A stretch of DNA of 52,585 nucleotides, taken from assembly GCF_044759095.2 (NCBI RefSeq), contig NZ_JBIYSM020000034.1, positions 1 through 52,585 on the forward strand, in the 5' to 3' direction. Under the pieces are notes generated by a model. The model searched no databases and was not told where the DNA came from. It saw only the letters and a list, made by a program, of their open reading frames with translations. The stretch is from JBIYSM02 sp044759095. GTDB lineage: Bacteria; Bacillota; Bacilli; Brevibacillales; Brevibacillaceae. Positions 44,196-52,534 of the stretch are shown here, piece after piece; position 1 is the first letter of the stretch, and every line of letters starts with the position of its first letter. A program made the translations under genes and the position numbers.

Positions 44196-45389
44196 CTACA
44201 GGAGAGGTGATGTCTTTTCAATCACGTGCCAGGCCATCCCGCGTGCCTTCAGCCGTTCCAAAAACGGGATCGGATCGATCAGTTCGGGCGGGATGCAGCC
44301 CGTCATGGTCAGCAATCCCTCCGCCATCATATCCACCGCGACGACCGGCGGGATCCCTGTCTGCCAAATGGTTGCCTGAAATTCGGTCTGTTCGAACACC
44401 TCGTCATGATTGGCCATGGTGTAGACGTAAAGTTCTTTTCGCTTGTTGTCCTTGCGCCCTTTTACCAGCGCTCCCACGCAGGAATATCCGTGGATTTTGC
44501 CCGCCAGATCGGCCGGTTTCGGCATCGTCGTCACGACGACGTCGCGCGGTGCCACTTTCACGCCTTTCACAAGAATTTCTTCATCGCTGTCGAGTCCCAG
44601 GTGGCGCAGCACCTGCAGGGTATTGACAAAATTGGGGTGCAGCGCGTATTTGAAGTCGACGTATTTGCACCCTTTGGCTATACCGATCGTCTCGCCCAGG
44701 GTCGTCGCTTCTTCATGTTCCACGTTGTAACAGTCGAGCCAACCGATCGGCTCGGGGAATTCAAACTCTTCCTTGTTGGCAAAAGGCGTCGGGAAATACT
44801 GTTCTCCCAAGTCTTGCGTCCAGTAATTGGGTTTCGCCAAACATTCCTGAATGGCGGTTTGCGGGCTGAAATAGGAGCAAAAACCGTCGTAGTCGACAAT
44901 GGAATTGTCCCCATCCCTGATGAGAATGGCATCCACTTCATCCAACTGGTCAACGGCATAGCGGGCGGCGATGTTGGAGAAACCGGGATCGCACCCCAGC
45001 CCCATGATGCCCAGAATGCCCGCCGCTTGAAACGCATCGTTCCATGCCAATTGTTTTCGGAGCCAGACCGGTCCGCTCGATGCGGTATCAATGTAGTTCG
45101 TTTTGGTATGGAGGCAAGCCTTCATGACCTGAAAGTTGTTTTCCGGCAGTCCGATGTGCAGCAGTACGTCAATGTCGCCCAGGATGGACTGCACGCTGGC
45201 AACGTCACCCGCGTCCACGCGCCTGACCTTTATTTCGGCGTCCGTTTCCCGCCGAAGCTCCGCGGCCAGCTCTTCCGCCGGTCCGATGGAGATATCAGCC
45301 AGGACCAGCTTTGTCACGTAACCCTTTTTCACCACTTCGCAGGCGCTTACTTGTCCAACTCCGCCAACACCTACAATCGCGACTCTCAT
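44196..45389 (-). CDS. Saccharopine dehydrogenase family protein
   Basis: A 397-residue NAD(P)-dependent oxidoreductase. The Rossmann motif VAIVGVGGVGQVSACEVV starts at residue 3. The C-terminal saccharopine-dehydrogenase/homospermidine-synthase-like domain follows. Possible reactions include Lys9-type saccharopine or carboxynorspermidine reduction; the substrate cannot be assigned. ATG 45389 has AAGGAGGA seven bases upstream; a longer frame to 45452 lacks similarity. It is divergent from glpK. Confidence 0.8.
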   Translation of the reverse strand: MRVAIVGVGGVGQVSACEVVKKGYVTKLVLADISIGPAEELAAELRRETDAEIKVRRVDAGDVASVQSILGDIDVLLHIGLPENNFQVMKACLHTKTNYIDTASSGPVWLRKQLAWNDAFQAAGILGIMGLGCDPGFSNIAARYAVDQLDEVDAILIRDGDNSIVDYDGFCSYFSPQTAIQECLAKPNYWTQDLGEQYFPTPFANKEEFEFPEPIGWLDCYNVEHEEATTLGETIGIAKGCKYVDFKYALHPNFVNTLQVLRHLGLDSDEEILVKGVKVAPRDVVVTTMPKPADLAGKIHGYSCVGALVKGRKDNKRKELYVYTMANHDEVFEQTEFQATIWQTGIPPVVAVDMMAEGLLTMTGCIPPELIDPIPFLERLKARGMAWHVIEKTSPLL

Positions 45390-45523
45390 AGAGTCCTCCT
45401 TCCATGATCGTGAAATCGCTGCGCGGGGCTTTGGCAAACCGGACCGAATCAATGGGTTCGCGCGGATTCATGTGAAAACCTCCCTTCCACTATGTGAAAA
45501 AATGGTATATTACATGTGTATTC

Positions 45524-45568
45524 ACGTGCCCATCTGTCTCATACGTGGGAGACGTGGCGGCTTTTTTT
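45524..45568 (+). promoter_or_regulatory. Leader terminator of glpK (possible antitermination site)
   Basis: An imperfect hairpin built around GTCTC/GAGAC, with GCC paired to GGC outside, is followed by seven T, 44 bases before the glpK start. In Bacillus, glp genes are controlled by GlpP-dependent antitermination at such leader terminators. The resemblance is positional; no GlpP gene is in the window. Confidence 0.5.
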
Positions 45569-45611
45569 GCCGATCTGGTCAAACCTTATAAAAATGAAGG
45601 AGAGAGGTAAC

Positions 45612-47105
45612 TTGGGGAAACAGTATGTCATGGCCATAGACCAGGGTACGACCAGTTCACGGGCCATTCTCTTCAATCGGGAAGGAAACATTGTGAGGAT
45701 CGCCCAAAAGGAGTTTACACAGATTTTCCCCAAGCCGGGCTGGGTGGAGCACGACGGGATGGAGATCTGGAGTTCCGTTGTCGGCGTCATCGGCGAAGTG
45801 CTGGCCAGCCACAACATCTCCGCCAGGGAAGTTGCAGCGATCGGGATCGCCAACCAGCGGGAGACGACAATGGTGTGGGACAAACACACGGGTTTGCCGG
45901 TTTACAACGCTATCGTCTGGCAGTCCCGTCAAACGGCAGAAATCTGCGAGCAGTTGAAAGGGAAAGGATTGAACGAACGGTTCCGCAGGAAAACCGGTCT
46001 CTTGATTGACGCCTACTTCTCCGGCACAAAAGTGAAGTGGATTCTCGACAACGTGGCAGGGGTGCGGGAGAGAGCAGAACGAGGCGACCTTTTGTTCGGC
46101 ACCATGGATACATGGTTGATCTGGAAGCTGTCAGGCGGAAAGGCGCACGTCACCGATTATACCAATGCCTCGCGGACGCTCCTGTACAACATCTACGAAC
46201 TGAAGTGGGACGACGAACTCCTCGAGCACCTGACCGTGCCGAAAACCATGCTGCCCGAAGTCCGCTCCAGCTCTGAGGTCTACGCGTACACGGAAGAGGA
46301 CCTGTTCTTCGGCGAAGCGGTGCCGATTTCCGGGGCGGCTGGGGATCAGCAGGCGGCACTGTTCGGTCAGGCGTGCTTCGAAGAGGGCATGGCGAAGAAC
46401 ACGTATGGAACCGGCTGCTTCATGCTGATGAACACCGGTGAAAAAGCGGTTCGCTCCGAACACGGCCTCTTGACGACCATCGCCTGGGGCCTAGAGGGAA
46501 AAGTGGAGTACGCCCTGGAGGGAAGCATTTTCGTTGCGGGTTCCGCCATCCAGTGGCTGCGTGACGGACTGCGCATGCTGAAAAGCGCGTCCGACAGTGA
46601 GCGCTATGCGACGGCCGTGGAATCGTCCGATGGGGTCTATGTCGTGCCGGCCTTTGTGGGATTGGGCACACCGTATTGGGACAGCGATGTACGAGGCGCG
46701 ATTTTCGGCCTGACGCGGGGAACGAGCAAGGAGCATTTTGTCCGCGCCACGCTGGAAGCGCTTGCGTACCAGACGAAAGACGTCCTGACGGCGATGGAAG
46801 CTGACTCCGGTATACGCTTGAAAAAACTGCGTGTGGACGGCGGCGCTGTGATGAACAATTTCCTCATGCAGTTCCAAAGCGACCTGCTGGGCGTTCCGGT
46901 TGACCGTCCGAAAGTAAACGAGACGACCGCTTTGGGCGCTGCCTATCTGGCCGGTCTTGCCATCGGCTTCTGGAAAGACAAACAGGAGATCGCCGACAAC
47001 TGGGAAGTGGAACGCGCATTTGACGTTCAGATGGGCGACGAGCAGCGCGAAAGGCTCTACGCAGGCTGGAAAAAAGCAGTAACGGCGGCAATGGCCTTTA
47101 CATAA
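45612..47105 (+). CDS. glpK: Glycerol kinase
   Basis: A 497-residue FGGY-family kinase forming glycerol-3-phosphate. It starts GKQYVMAIDQGTTSSRA. The FGGY signatures are seen around GTPYWDSDVRGAIFGLTRG and GGAVMNN. In the loop that carries the PTS-phosphorylated His in many Bacillota GlpK proteins (HFxG), this protein has EDLFFG, so HPr-dependent activation is unlikely. TTG 45612 follows AAGGAGAGAGGT. glpD follows after 34 bases; no glpF is present. Confidence 0.94.
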   Translation: MGKQYVMAIDQGTTSSRAILFNREGNIVRIAQKEFTQIFPKPGWVEHDGMEIWSSVVGVIGEVLASHNISAREVAAIGIANQRETTMVWDKHTGLPVYNAIVWQSRQTAEICEQLKGKGLNERFRRKTGLLIDAYFSGTKVKWILDNVAGVRERAERGDLLFGTMDTWLIWKLSGGKAHVTDYTNASRTLLYNIYELKWDDELLEHLTVPKTMLPEVRSSSEVYAYTEEDLFFGEAVPISGAAGDQQAALFGQACFEEGMAKNTYGTGCFMLMNTGEKAVRSEHGLLTTIAWGLEGKVEYALEGSIFVAGSAIQWLRDGLRMLKSASDSERYATAVESSDGVYVVPAFVGLGTPYWDSDVRGAIFGLTRGTSKEHFVRATLEALAYQTKDVLTAMEADSGIRLKKLRVDGGAVMNNFLMQFQSDLLGVPVDRPKVNETTALGAAYLAGLAIGFWKDKQEIADNWEVERAFDVQMGDEQRERLYAGWKKAVTAAMAFT

Positions 47106-47139
47106 TCGGGAAGCTGTGATACTGACAGGAGTGATCACC

Positions 47140-48756
47140 ATGAATCGTGAACAACAGATTGCCCGGCTGCAGAACCAACAACTCGATCTGCTGGTTGTCG
47201 GCGGAGGAATTACCGGAGCGGGCATTGCCCTGGACGCGCAGGTGCGTGGAATCCAAACAGGTCTCATGGAGATGCAGGACTTTGCGGCCGGTACCAGTTC
47301 TCGCTCAACCAAGCTGATTCACGGAGGCTTGCGATATCTGAAACAACTGGAATTCCGCCTGGTGGCCAAAGTGGGAAAAGAGCGCTCCATCGTATATGAA
47401 AACGCGCCCCATGTAACCCAACCGGAATGGATGCTGCTGCCGTTGATTGAAGGCGGCACCTACGGTCGGGTTTCCACGTCCCTCGGGCTTTACCTGTACG
47501 ATCTGCTAGCCGGGGTCAAACGAAGCGAACGGCGGAAGATGCTGAACCGGGCGGCTACGCTGACAAAAGAGCCGCTTCTGCGCCGGGATAAGCTGAAGGC
47601 GGGCGGCTATTACGTGGAGTACAAAACAGACGACGCGCGCTTGACGCTGGAAACGATCAAGGAAGCGGCTGACAGAGGGGCGCTCGCGGTCAACTATGTC
47701 AAGGCGGAGGATTTTCTGTATAAAAACGGCAGGGCAATCGGCGTGCTCGCCAAGGATATGACCAATGGCCGTACCTTCGAGATTTTTGCCAAACAGATCA
47801 TCAACGCGACCGGTCCCTGGGTGGATCAATTGCGGGAAAAGGACGGCTCGAAACAGGGGAAACAGCTGTACCATACCAAGGGGGTGCACATCGTCTTCGA
47901 CCAGAAGCGCTTTCCGCTGAGGCAGGCGATCTATTTTGACACCCCGGACGGCCGGATGGCTTTTGCCATTCCACGGGGAAGGAAAACCTACGTGGGCACC
48001 ACCGATACTCACTACACAGGAGATCTCGCCCATCCCGTCATGACGGCGGAAGACCGTGACTACCTGCTGGCGGCCATTGACTTCATGTTCCCTGATTTGG
48101 CGATCAAGGCGGAAGATATGGAAGCAAGCTGGGCCGGCATTCGCCCGTTGATTTACGAAGCAGGCAAATCGGCTTCCGAGATTTCGCGAAAAGACGAAAT
48201 CTTTTTCTCGCCGACCGGCCTGATTAGCATCGCCGGGGGAAAACTGACCGGCTATCGCAAAATGGCCGAGAAAGTGGTCAACATCGCTGCCAAAAACCTC
48301 GGCGTATCTGCCAAATGCACGACAGACAAAATCGCGCTGTCTGGCGGGAAAGTGGGCGGGTCCAAAGGTTTTGCCGGATTTGTCCCAAAAAAGACGGCTG
48401 AAGGAATGGCGCTTGGTCTCTCACAAGAACAAGCGGAACGCCTCGTAAAACGGTACGGAGGGAACGCGGATCACCTGTTTGAGATCCTGCGGACACGGGG
48501 AAAAGAAGCGGCTGCCCATCAACTTTCGCTGGAGGTGTTTGCCTCGCTGGTCTACGGCATGGAAGCGGAGATGGTGGTGACGCCGGTTGATTACTTCCTG
48601 CGCCGCACCAGCAGCCTGTTGTTTGACCTCGGGTGGGCCAAACGCTGGAAGGAGCCCGTCCTCGCTTTCATGCAGGTGAAGTGCAAGTGGAGTCCGGATC
48701 AAGCTCGGCGTCATCGCCGCGAGTTGGAAAAAGAGATAGAGCAGATGCTCCCATAA
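47140..48756 (+). CDS. glpD: Aerobic glycerol-3-phosphate dehydrogenase
   Basis: A 538-residue FAD-dependent membrane-associated enzyme that oxidises glycerol-3-phosphate to dihydroxyacetone phosphate and feeds electrons to menaquinone. The FAD motif LLVVGGGITGAGIALDA starts near residue 18, the family motif GTSSRSTKLIHGGLRYL is near 50-67, and a C-terminal helical DAO_C domain follows. ATG 47140 follows CAGGAGTGATC. It is the second gene of glpKD. Confidence 0.94.
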   Translation: MNREQQIARLQNQQLDLLVVGGGITGAGIALDAQVRGIQTGLMEMQDFAAGTSSRSTKLIHGGLRYLKQLEFRLVAKVGKERSIVYENAPHVTQPEWMLLPLIEGGTYGRVSTSLGLYLYDLLAGVKRSERRKMLNRAATLTKEPLLRRDKLKAGGYYVEYKTDDARLTLETIKEAADRGALAVNYVKAEDFLYKNGRAIGVLAKDMTNGRTFEIFAKQIINATGPWVDQLREKDGSKQGKQLYHTKGVHIVFDQKRFPLRQAIYFDTPDGRMAFAIPRGRKTYVGTTDTHYTGDLAHPVMTAEDRDYLLAAIDFMFPDLAIKAEDMEASWAGIRPLIYEAGKSASEISRKDEIFFSPTGLISIAGGKLTGYRKMAEKVVNIAAKNLGVSAKCTTDKIALSGGKVGGSKGFAGFVPKKTAEGMALGLSQEQAERLVKRYGGNADHLFEILRTRGKEAAAHQLSLEVFASLVYGMEAEMVVTPVDYFLRRTSSLLFDLGWAKRWKEPVLAFMQVKCKWSPDQARRHRRELEKEIEQMLP

Positions 48757-48844
48757 TCCCGTTCTTTACGTTTTTATATTGACTTTTCTGTTAAGTAAGC
48801 GTTAACATTTCGTAAAAATATGTAAATTTGATAAGGAGGATTTT

Positions 48845-50131
48845 ATGGCTCAAGTGGCGGTTTCCAAACAAACCGGAACCAAAGCGTTGGTGGCCAGCCT
48901 GATCGGCAGCTCCATCGAATGGTTCGACTATTTTCTCTACGGGACAATGGCATCTTTGGTGTTTAACAAGTTGTTTTTCCCCAATACGGACCCCGTCGTA
49001 GGGTTACTGCTTTCATACCTGTCCTTTTCTCTGACTTTTTTCATTCGTCCATTGGGGGGAATCTTCTTCAGCCATATCGGTGACAAAATTGGCCGCAAAA
49101 AAACACTCGTGCTGACGCTCTCCCTGATGGGAACGGCAACCGTGCTGATCGGCTTGTTGCCGGACTATAGCACCATCGGCATCTGGGCCCCGATCCTGCT
49201 GTTTATCCTGCGTTTGATTCAGGGATTGGGGATCGGCGGCGAGTGGGGCGGCGCCCTGCTCTTGGCGGTGGAATACTCGGGCAAGAACGAGCGCGGTTTC
49301 TACGGCAGTGTACCGCAGATGGGCGTCACCATCGGGATGCTGCTCGGTACCCTCTCCGTCTCGTTGATGAGCCTGCTGCCGGAAGACCAATTCCTCTCCT
49401 GGGGCTGGCGCGTACCGTTTATTCTGAGTGCCATTCTCGTGTTTATCGGTCTGTGGATCCGCAATGGCATCGATGAAACCCCTGCGTTTCAGGAGGCGAA
49501 GCAAACCGGCCATATCGCCAAGGTTCCACTGGTCGACACGTTCCGTTACCACTGGAAGTCCGTGCTGATCGCGATTGGAGCCAAAGTGGTGGAAACAGGT
49601 CCGTTCTACATCTTCTCGACGTTCGTCATCGCATATGCCACAAAATATCTCGGCTATGACAAAGTGACAGCCCTCAATGCCGTCACCATGGCAACACTGG
49701 TTACCACCATCGTGATTCCGTTTATGGGCAAGTGGTCCGATAAAATTGGACGCAAGCCGCTATACATTGGCGGCACCATTGCGATGATGCTGTTTGCCTT
49801 CCCGTACTTTTACCTGCTTTCACTGAAATCGGCCGTGTGGCTCACCGTGGCGACCGTCATCGCTCTGGGTATTCTCTGGGCTCCTGTAACGGCCGTACTG
49901 GGAACACTGTTCTCGGAAATTTTCAGTACGCAGGTACGCTACACCGGTGTAACGGTCGGCTACCAGCTGGGCGCAGCGATTGCCGGAGGAACGGCTCCGC
50001 TGATTGCGACAGCCCTGCTGAGCGCCTACAACAACTCCTGGGTACCGGTGGCGCTGTACATCATCTTGACCGGTGTCATCTCGCTGATCGCGATTTCCGC
50101 TACCCGTGAAACCAAGGACGCCAACTTGTAA
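48845..50131 (+). CDS. MHS-family MFS symporter
   Basis: A 428-residue member of the metabolite:proton symporter branch of MFS (shikimate, proline/betaine, ketoglutarate or citrate-type). Features are SSIEWFDYFLYG in the first helix, RPLGGIFFSHIGDKIGRKK (motif A), RLIQGLGIGGEWGGA (motif B region) and twelve predicted spans. Substrate unknown. ATG 48845 follows ATAAGGAGG. It has its own terminator. Confidence 0.86.
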   Translation: MAQVAVSKQTGTKALVASLIGSSIEWFDYFLYGTMASLVFNKLFFPNTDPVVGLLLSYLSFSLTFFIRPLGGIFFSHIGDKIGRKKTLVLTLSLMGTATVLIGLLPDYSTIGIWAPILLFILRLIQGLGIGGEWGGALLLAVEYSGKNERGFYGSVPQMGVTIGMLLGTLSVSLMSLLPEDQFLSWGWRVPFILSAILVFIGLWIRNGIDETPAFQEAKQTGHIAKVPLVDTFRYHWKSVLIAIGAKVVETGPFYIFSTFVIAYATKYLGYDKVTALNAVTMATLVTTIVIPFMGKWSDKIGRKPLYIGGTIAMMLFAFPYFYLLSLKSAVWLTVATVIALGILWAPVTAVLGTLFSEIFSTQVRYTGVTVGYQLGAAIAGGTAPLIATALLSAYNNSWVPVALYIILTGVISLIAISATRETKDANL

Positions 50132-50141
50132 AGGTTTTCCG

Positions 50142-50176
50142 GAATCGCATGCATCGCCGCGTGCGATTCTTTTCTT
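50142..50176 (+). terminator. Terminator of the MHS symporter gene
   Basis: GAATCGCA (50142-50149) pairs with TGCGATTC (50162-50169), followed by TTTTCTTT. R2 copy 2 starts immediately after. Confidence 0.75.
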
Positions 50177-50307
50177 TATCGTGTAGGAAAGTTTAAGGGC
50201 TTCACCGTGTGAAAGCGCCCTGAAATAAACTTTCCGGAACGCATAAAAAGTTTCCTCTAACGAAGAACCAGCTTCTTCGAGAGGGCTTCAATCGAAGCTT
50301 TTTTTAT
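50177..50307 (+). repeat. R2 element, copy 2
   Basis: Identical to R2 copy 1 except for C instead of T at 50218. The change turns a G-U pair of the inner hairpin into G-C, so the fold is kept. It ends in the same GCTTC-AATC-GAAGC terminator with seven T. R1 copy D starts 30 bases downstream. Confidence 0.75.
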
Positions 50308-50336
50308 TGAAAAAATTCACTTCATAGCAGGAGTTA

Positions 50337-50443
50337 GGGGCACCGCCCGGCGAAGCAAATGGGGTCCCGCTCACATACCGGGCCCCACCCGACGCAGCGT
50401 AAGCTATAGTCGGGTGGGTGGAGCCTAGCTATGGCGGGTGGGT
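50337..50443 (+). repeat. R1 repeat, copy D (divergent)
   Basis: It lacks the AT-rich head but keeps the nested layout. The outer CCGCCCGGCGAAGC pairs imperfectly with TAGCTATGGCGGGTGGG. The inner module is CCCACCCGAC (50384-50393) with GTCGGGTGGG (50409-50418), core AGC-GTAA-GCT. An extra GC-rich segment lies between them. The ornithine-cyclodeaminase ribosome binding site follows within 20 bases. Confidence 0.75.
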
Positions 50444-50464
50444 AAAAGAAAGGTGGGAGAGGGC

Positions 50465-51454
50465 ATGCTGGTATTGTCCAGAGAGGAAATTCAAAAGCTG
50501 TATACAATGAAGGAGTGCCTGCAGGATGTGGAGGCGGCCTTTCGCTTTGCTGCCGAAGGCAAAACAGAGACTCCGGTTCGCACATCCGTTCCGCATGAGA
50601 AGCATGGAGCGACCACGCTCTACATGCCGTCGTACATTGAGGCGGTCGAGTATACGGCGGTTAAGGTGGTAAGTATCTTTCCCCACAACCAGGAGAAGGG
50701 GCTGCCTTCTTTGCAGGGGGTCACGCTGCTGACGGAAGCAAAGACCGGTCGGCACGTTGCGCTGATGGACGCTACCTATCTGACGGTGTTCCGTACGGGT
50801 GCGAGCAGCGGAGTTGCAACCAAGCTTCTGGCCAGGGAAGACGCGGACAGCTGCGCAGTGCTTGGGTGCGGAGCGCAGGCGGTGGGGCAGGTTCAAGCGG
50901 TGATGGAGGTGCGCGACATCAAGCGTCTTACTCTCTACAACCGGACGAAAGAACGAGCGTACAAATTGGCGGAAGAGATTCACACCCTCTATCCGGACTG
51001 GAAGGGATCCATAGAGATTGCATCAGACGCCAATCAGGCGGTGGACTCGGCTGACATCGTGGTCTGCAGCACGAAATCGACCGAACCGCTGTTTGACGGC
51101 GAACGTTTGCGGCCGGGCTCACACGTAAACGCAATCGGCGCGTATCAGCCGCACATGCAGGAGTTTGACGTGACTGCCTTGAAACGAAGCAGCAAGGTAG
51201 TGGTAGATACGCTGGAAGGGGCTTTACACGAGGCAGGCGATTTACTCATGCCCATCGAGCGGGGGGAATGGTCGATAGACCAACTGCACGCCGAGCTGGG
51301 TGACATTCTGTCGGGGCGCAAGCCGGGACGGGAGCGGGCTGAAGAGATTACACTCTACAAGTCGGTCGGCATCGCCTACCTGGACACGATGGTGGCGCGA
51401 GCCGTTTACGAAAAAGCCAAACAACTGGGCGCAGGCACACACGTACGCTTATGA
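50465..51454 (+). CDS. Ornithine cyclodeaminase / mu-crystallin family protein
   Basis: A 329-residue NAD(P)-binding protein of the OCD family (ornithine cyclodeaminase, alanine dehydrogenase, ketimine reductase). Features are VKVVSIFP near 65, LMDATYLTVFRTGASS near 104-119, and the Rossmann motif AVLGCGAQAVGQ near 131-142. The exact substrate is not readable. ATG 50465 follows AGGTGGGAGAGGG; a longer frame from 50438 begins in the R1 repeat. It is followed after 18 bases by a VOC-family gene, which suggests a joint pathway. Confidence 0.83.
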   Translation: MLVLSREEIQKLYTMKECLQDVEAAFRFAAEGKTETPVRTSVPHEKHGATTLYMPSYIEAVEYTAVKVVSIFPHNQEKGLPSLQGVTLLTEAKTGRHVALMDATYLTVFRTGASSGVATKLLAREDADSCAVLGCGAQAVGQVQAVMEVRDIKRLTLYNRTKERAYKLAEEIHTLYPDWKGSIEIASDANQAVDSADIVVCSTKSTEPLFDGERLRPGSHVNAIGAYQPHMQEFDVTALKRSSKVVVDTLEGALHEAGDLLMPIERGEWSIDQLHAELGDILSGRKPGRERAEEITLYKSVGIAYLDTMVARAVYEKAKQLGAGTHVRL

Positions 51455-51472
51455 TGGCAAGGAGGAAAGGCA

Positions 51473-52279
51473 ATGTCACTCGCTTTTGATCATCTCGTAC
51501 ATTTTTTGCGCAGATCCCCGCTGGAGGCGGCAGAGGAGATGCGCCGGATGGGTTTTCACGCGGTGGCGGGAGGACGCCACGAAGGCTGGGGGACGTACAA
51601 TAGCCTCTGCTACTTTGATGTAAGCTACGTGGAATTTCTCGCTGTGGAACACTCGGAAACGGCAGAGCGCTCCGAAAACCCGCTGATTCAGCAGCTGGTT
51701 CGCGACCTTCCCCAAAGCGGAGAAGGACTGGGACAGATTGCGCTGCGAACGAGGGAAATCGAACGCCTGGCCGAACATTTGAAGCAAAACGGCTTGAACG
51801 TAATCGGTCCCGTACCGGGCAGCCGCCAGCGGGTGGATGGCTCCATCATTCGCTGGAGCATGTTGTTTGCCAAGAGTGATGACGTGCAGCATCCGCTGCC
51901 GTTTTTCATCCAGTGGGAGCAGAGCGACGAGGAGAGACGAATGGATTTGACCTCCCGCGACGTCATTGCCGCCCATCCCAACGGAGCACGGCGGATAGAT
52001 CGGATCGCATGGGCCGTAGCTGACTTGGAGGATACGGCTGAACGCTGGCAGGAATGGTTCGGGCTCTGTGCCGGCGATCTCTATGAAGATCAGCGTCTGC
52101 AGGCAAGGTGCCGATTGCTTCATTGCCCCGGCGGAAACATTCTCCTGTGCAGCCCGCACGGTCAGGGCGTGACGGCTGAAGCATTGGCAAAGCGCGGGGA
52201 GCGGCCTTTCCTGGTGCGGCTGGCAGGTGCATCCTGTTCGGGGGAAGCAACGGTATTCGGAAGTAAGTATCAGTGGTAA
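51473..52279 (+). CDS. VOC (glyoxalase-like) family protein
   Basis: A 268-residue protein with two glyoxalase-like halves: FDHLVHFLRRS near the N-terminus and RIDRIAWAVADLEDTAERWQ in the second half. Metal-ligand assignment is not clear; His8 is a candidate. The family includes glyoxalases and dioxygenases; the reaction here is unknown. ATG 51473 follows AAGGAGGAAAGG. It is co-transcribed with the cyclodeaminase-family gene and closed by a terminator. Confidence 0.78.
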   Translation: MSLAFDHLVHFLRRSPLEAAEEMRRMGFHAVAGGRHEGWGTYNSLCYFDVSYVEFLAVEHSETAERSENPLIQQLVRDLPQSGEGLGQIALRTREIERLAEHLKQNGLNVIGPVPGSRQRVDGSIIRWSMLFAKSDDVQHPLPFFIQWEQSDEERRMDLTSRDVIAAHPNGARRIDRIAWAVADLEDTAERWQEWFGLCAGDLYEDQRLQARCRLLHCPGGNILLCSPHGQGVTAEALAKRGERPFLVRLAGASCSGEATVFGSKYQW

Positions 52280-52286
52280 AATGCTA

Positions 52287-52313
52287 AAAAGAGCCGAATG
52301 TTCGGCTTTTTTT
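52287..52313 (+). terminator. Terminator of the OCD-VOC operon
   Basis: AGCCGAA (52292-52298) pairs with TTCGGCT (52301-52307) and continues into an A-run/T-run, giving TTTTTTT. R1 copy E begins nine bases later. Confidence 0.85.
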
Positions 52314-52321
52314 AGTGTATA

Positions 52322-52443
52322 AGAATTTATCAATTTGGACATCCCATACAGCCGCTAGAAAAGTGTTCGGGGCCCCGCCCGGCGAAGAAGGGGACCCCAC
52401 TCGGCACAGCGATAGCTAACGCCGAGTGGGTCGAGGATAGCTA
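52322..52443 (+). repeat. R1 repeat, copy E (3-prime truncated)
   Basis: It matches copy A from the AT-rich head through the complete inner hairpin, then stops inside the outer right arm: GATAGCTA is followed by GTTACTCC instead of ATGCCGGGTGGG. The outer stem therefore lacks its 3-prime strand. The break is consistent with an insertion at this point. Confidence 0.85.
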
Positions 52444-52534
52444 GTTACTCCTGAAAAAATCGTTTTTTGGCAGAAGCATCTCATTGTGGTGAATCTCAGG
52501 GGGCTACCGTGTAACTGTATCCGTTAATCGTTGC

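Noticed and set aside
45480..45523. Possible glpK promoter with TATATT at 45506
   Set aside because: No matching -35 box at 16-18 bases; it may be activator-dependent, but this cannot be decided from the sequence.
48757..48844. Possible promoter TTGACT with TTAACA before the MHS symporter gene
   Set aside because: The -10 box is too poor; the region is AT-rich and could hold a promoter, but none is supported.
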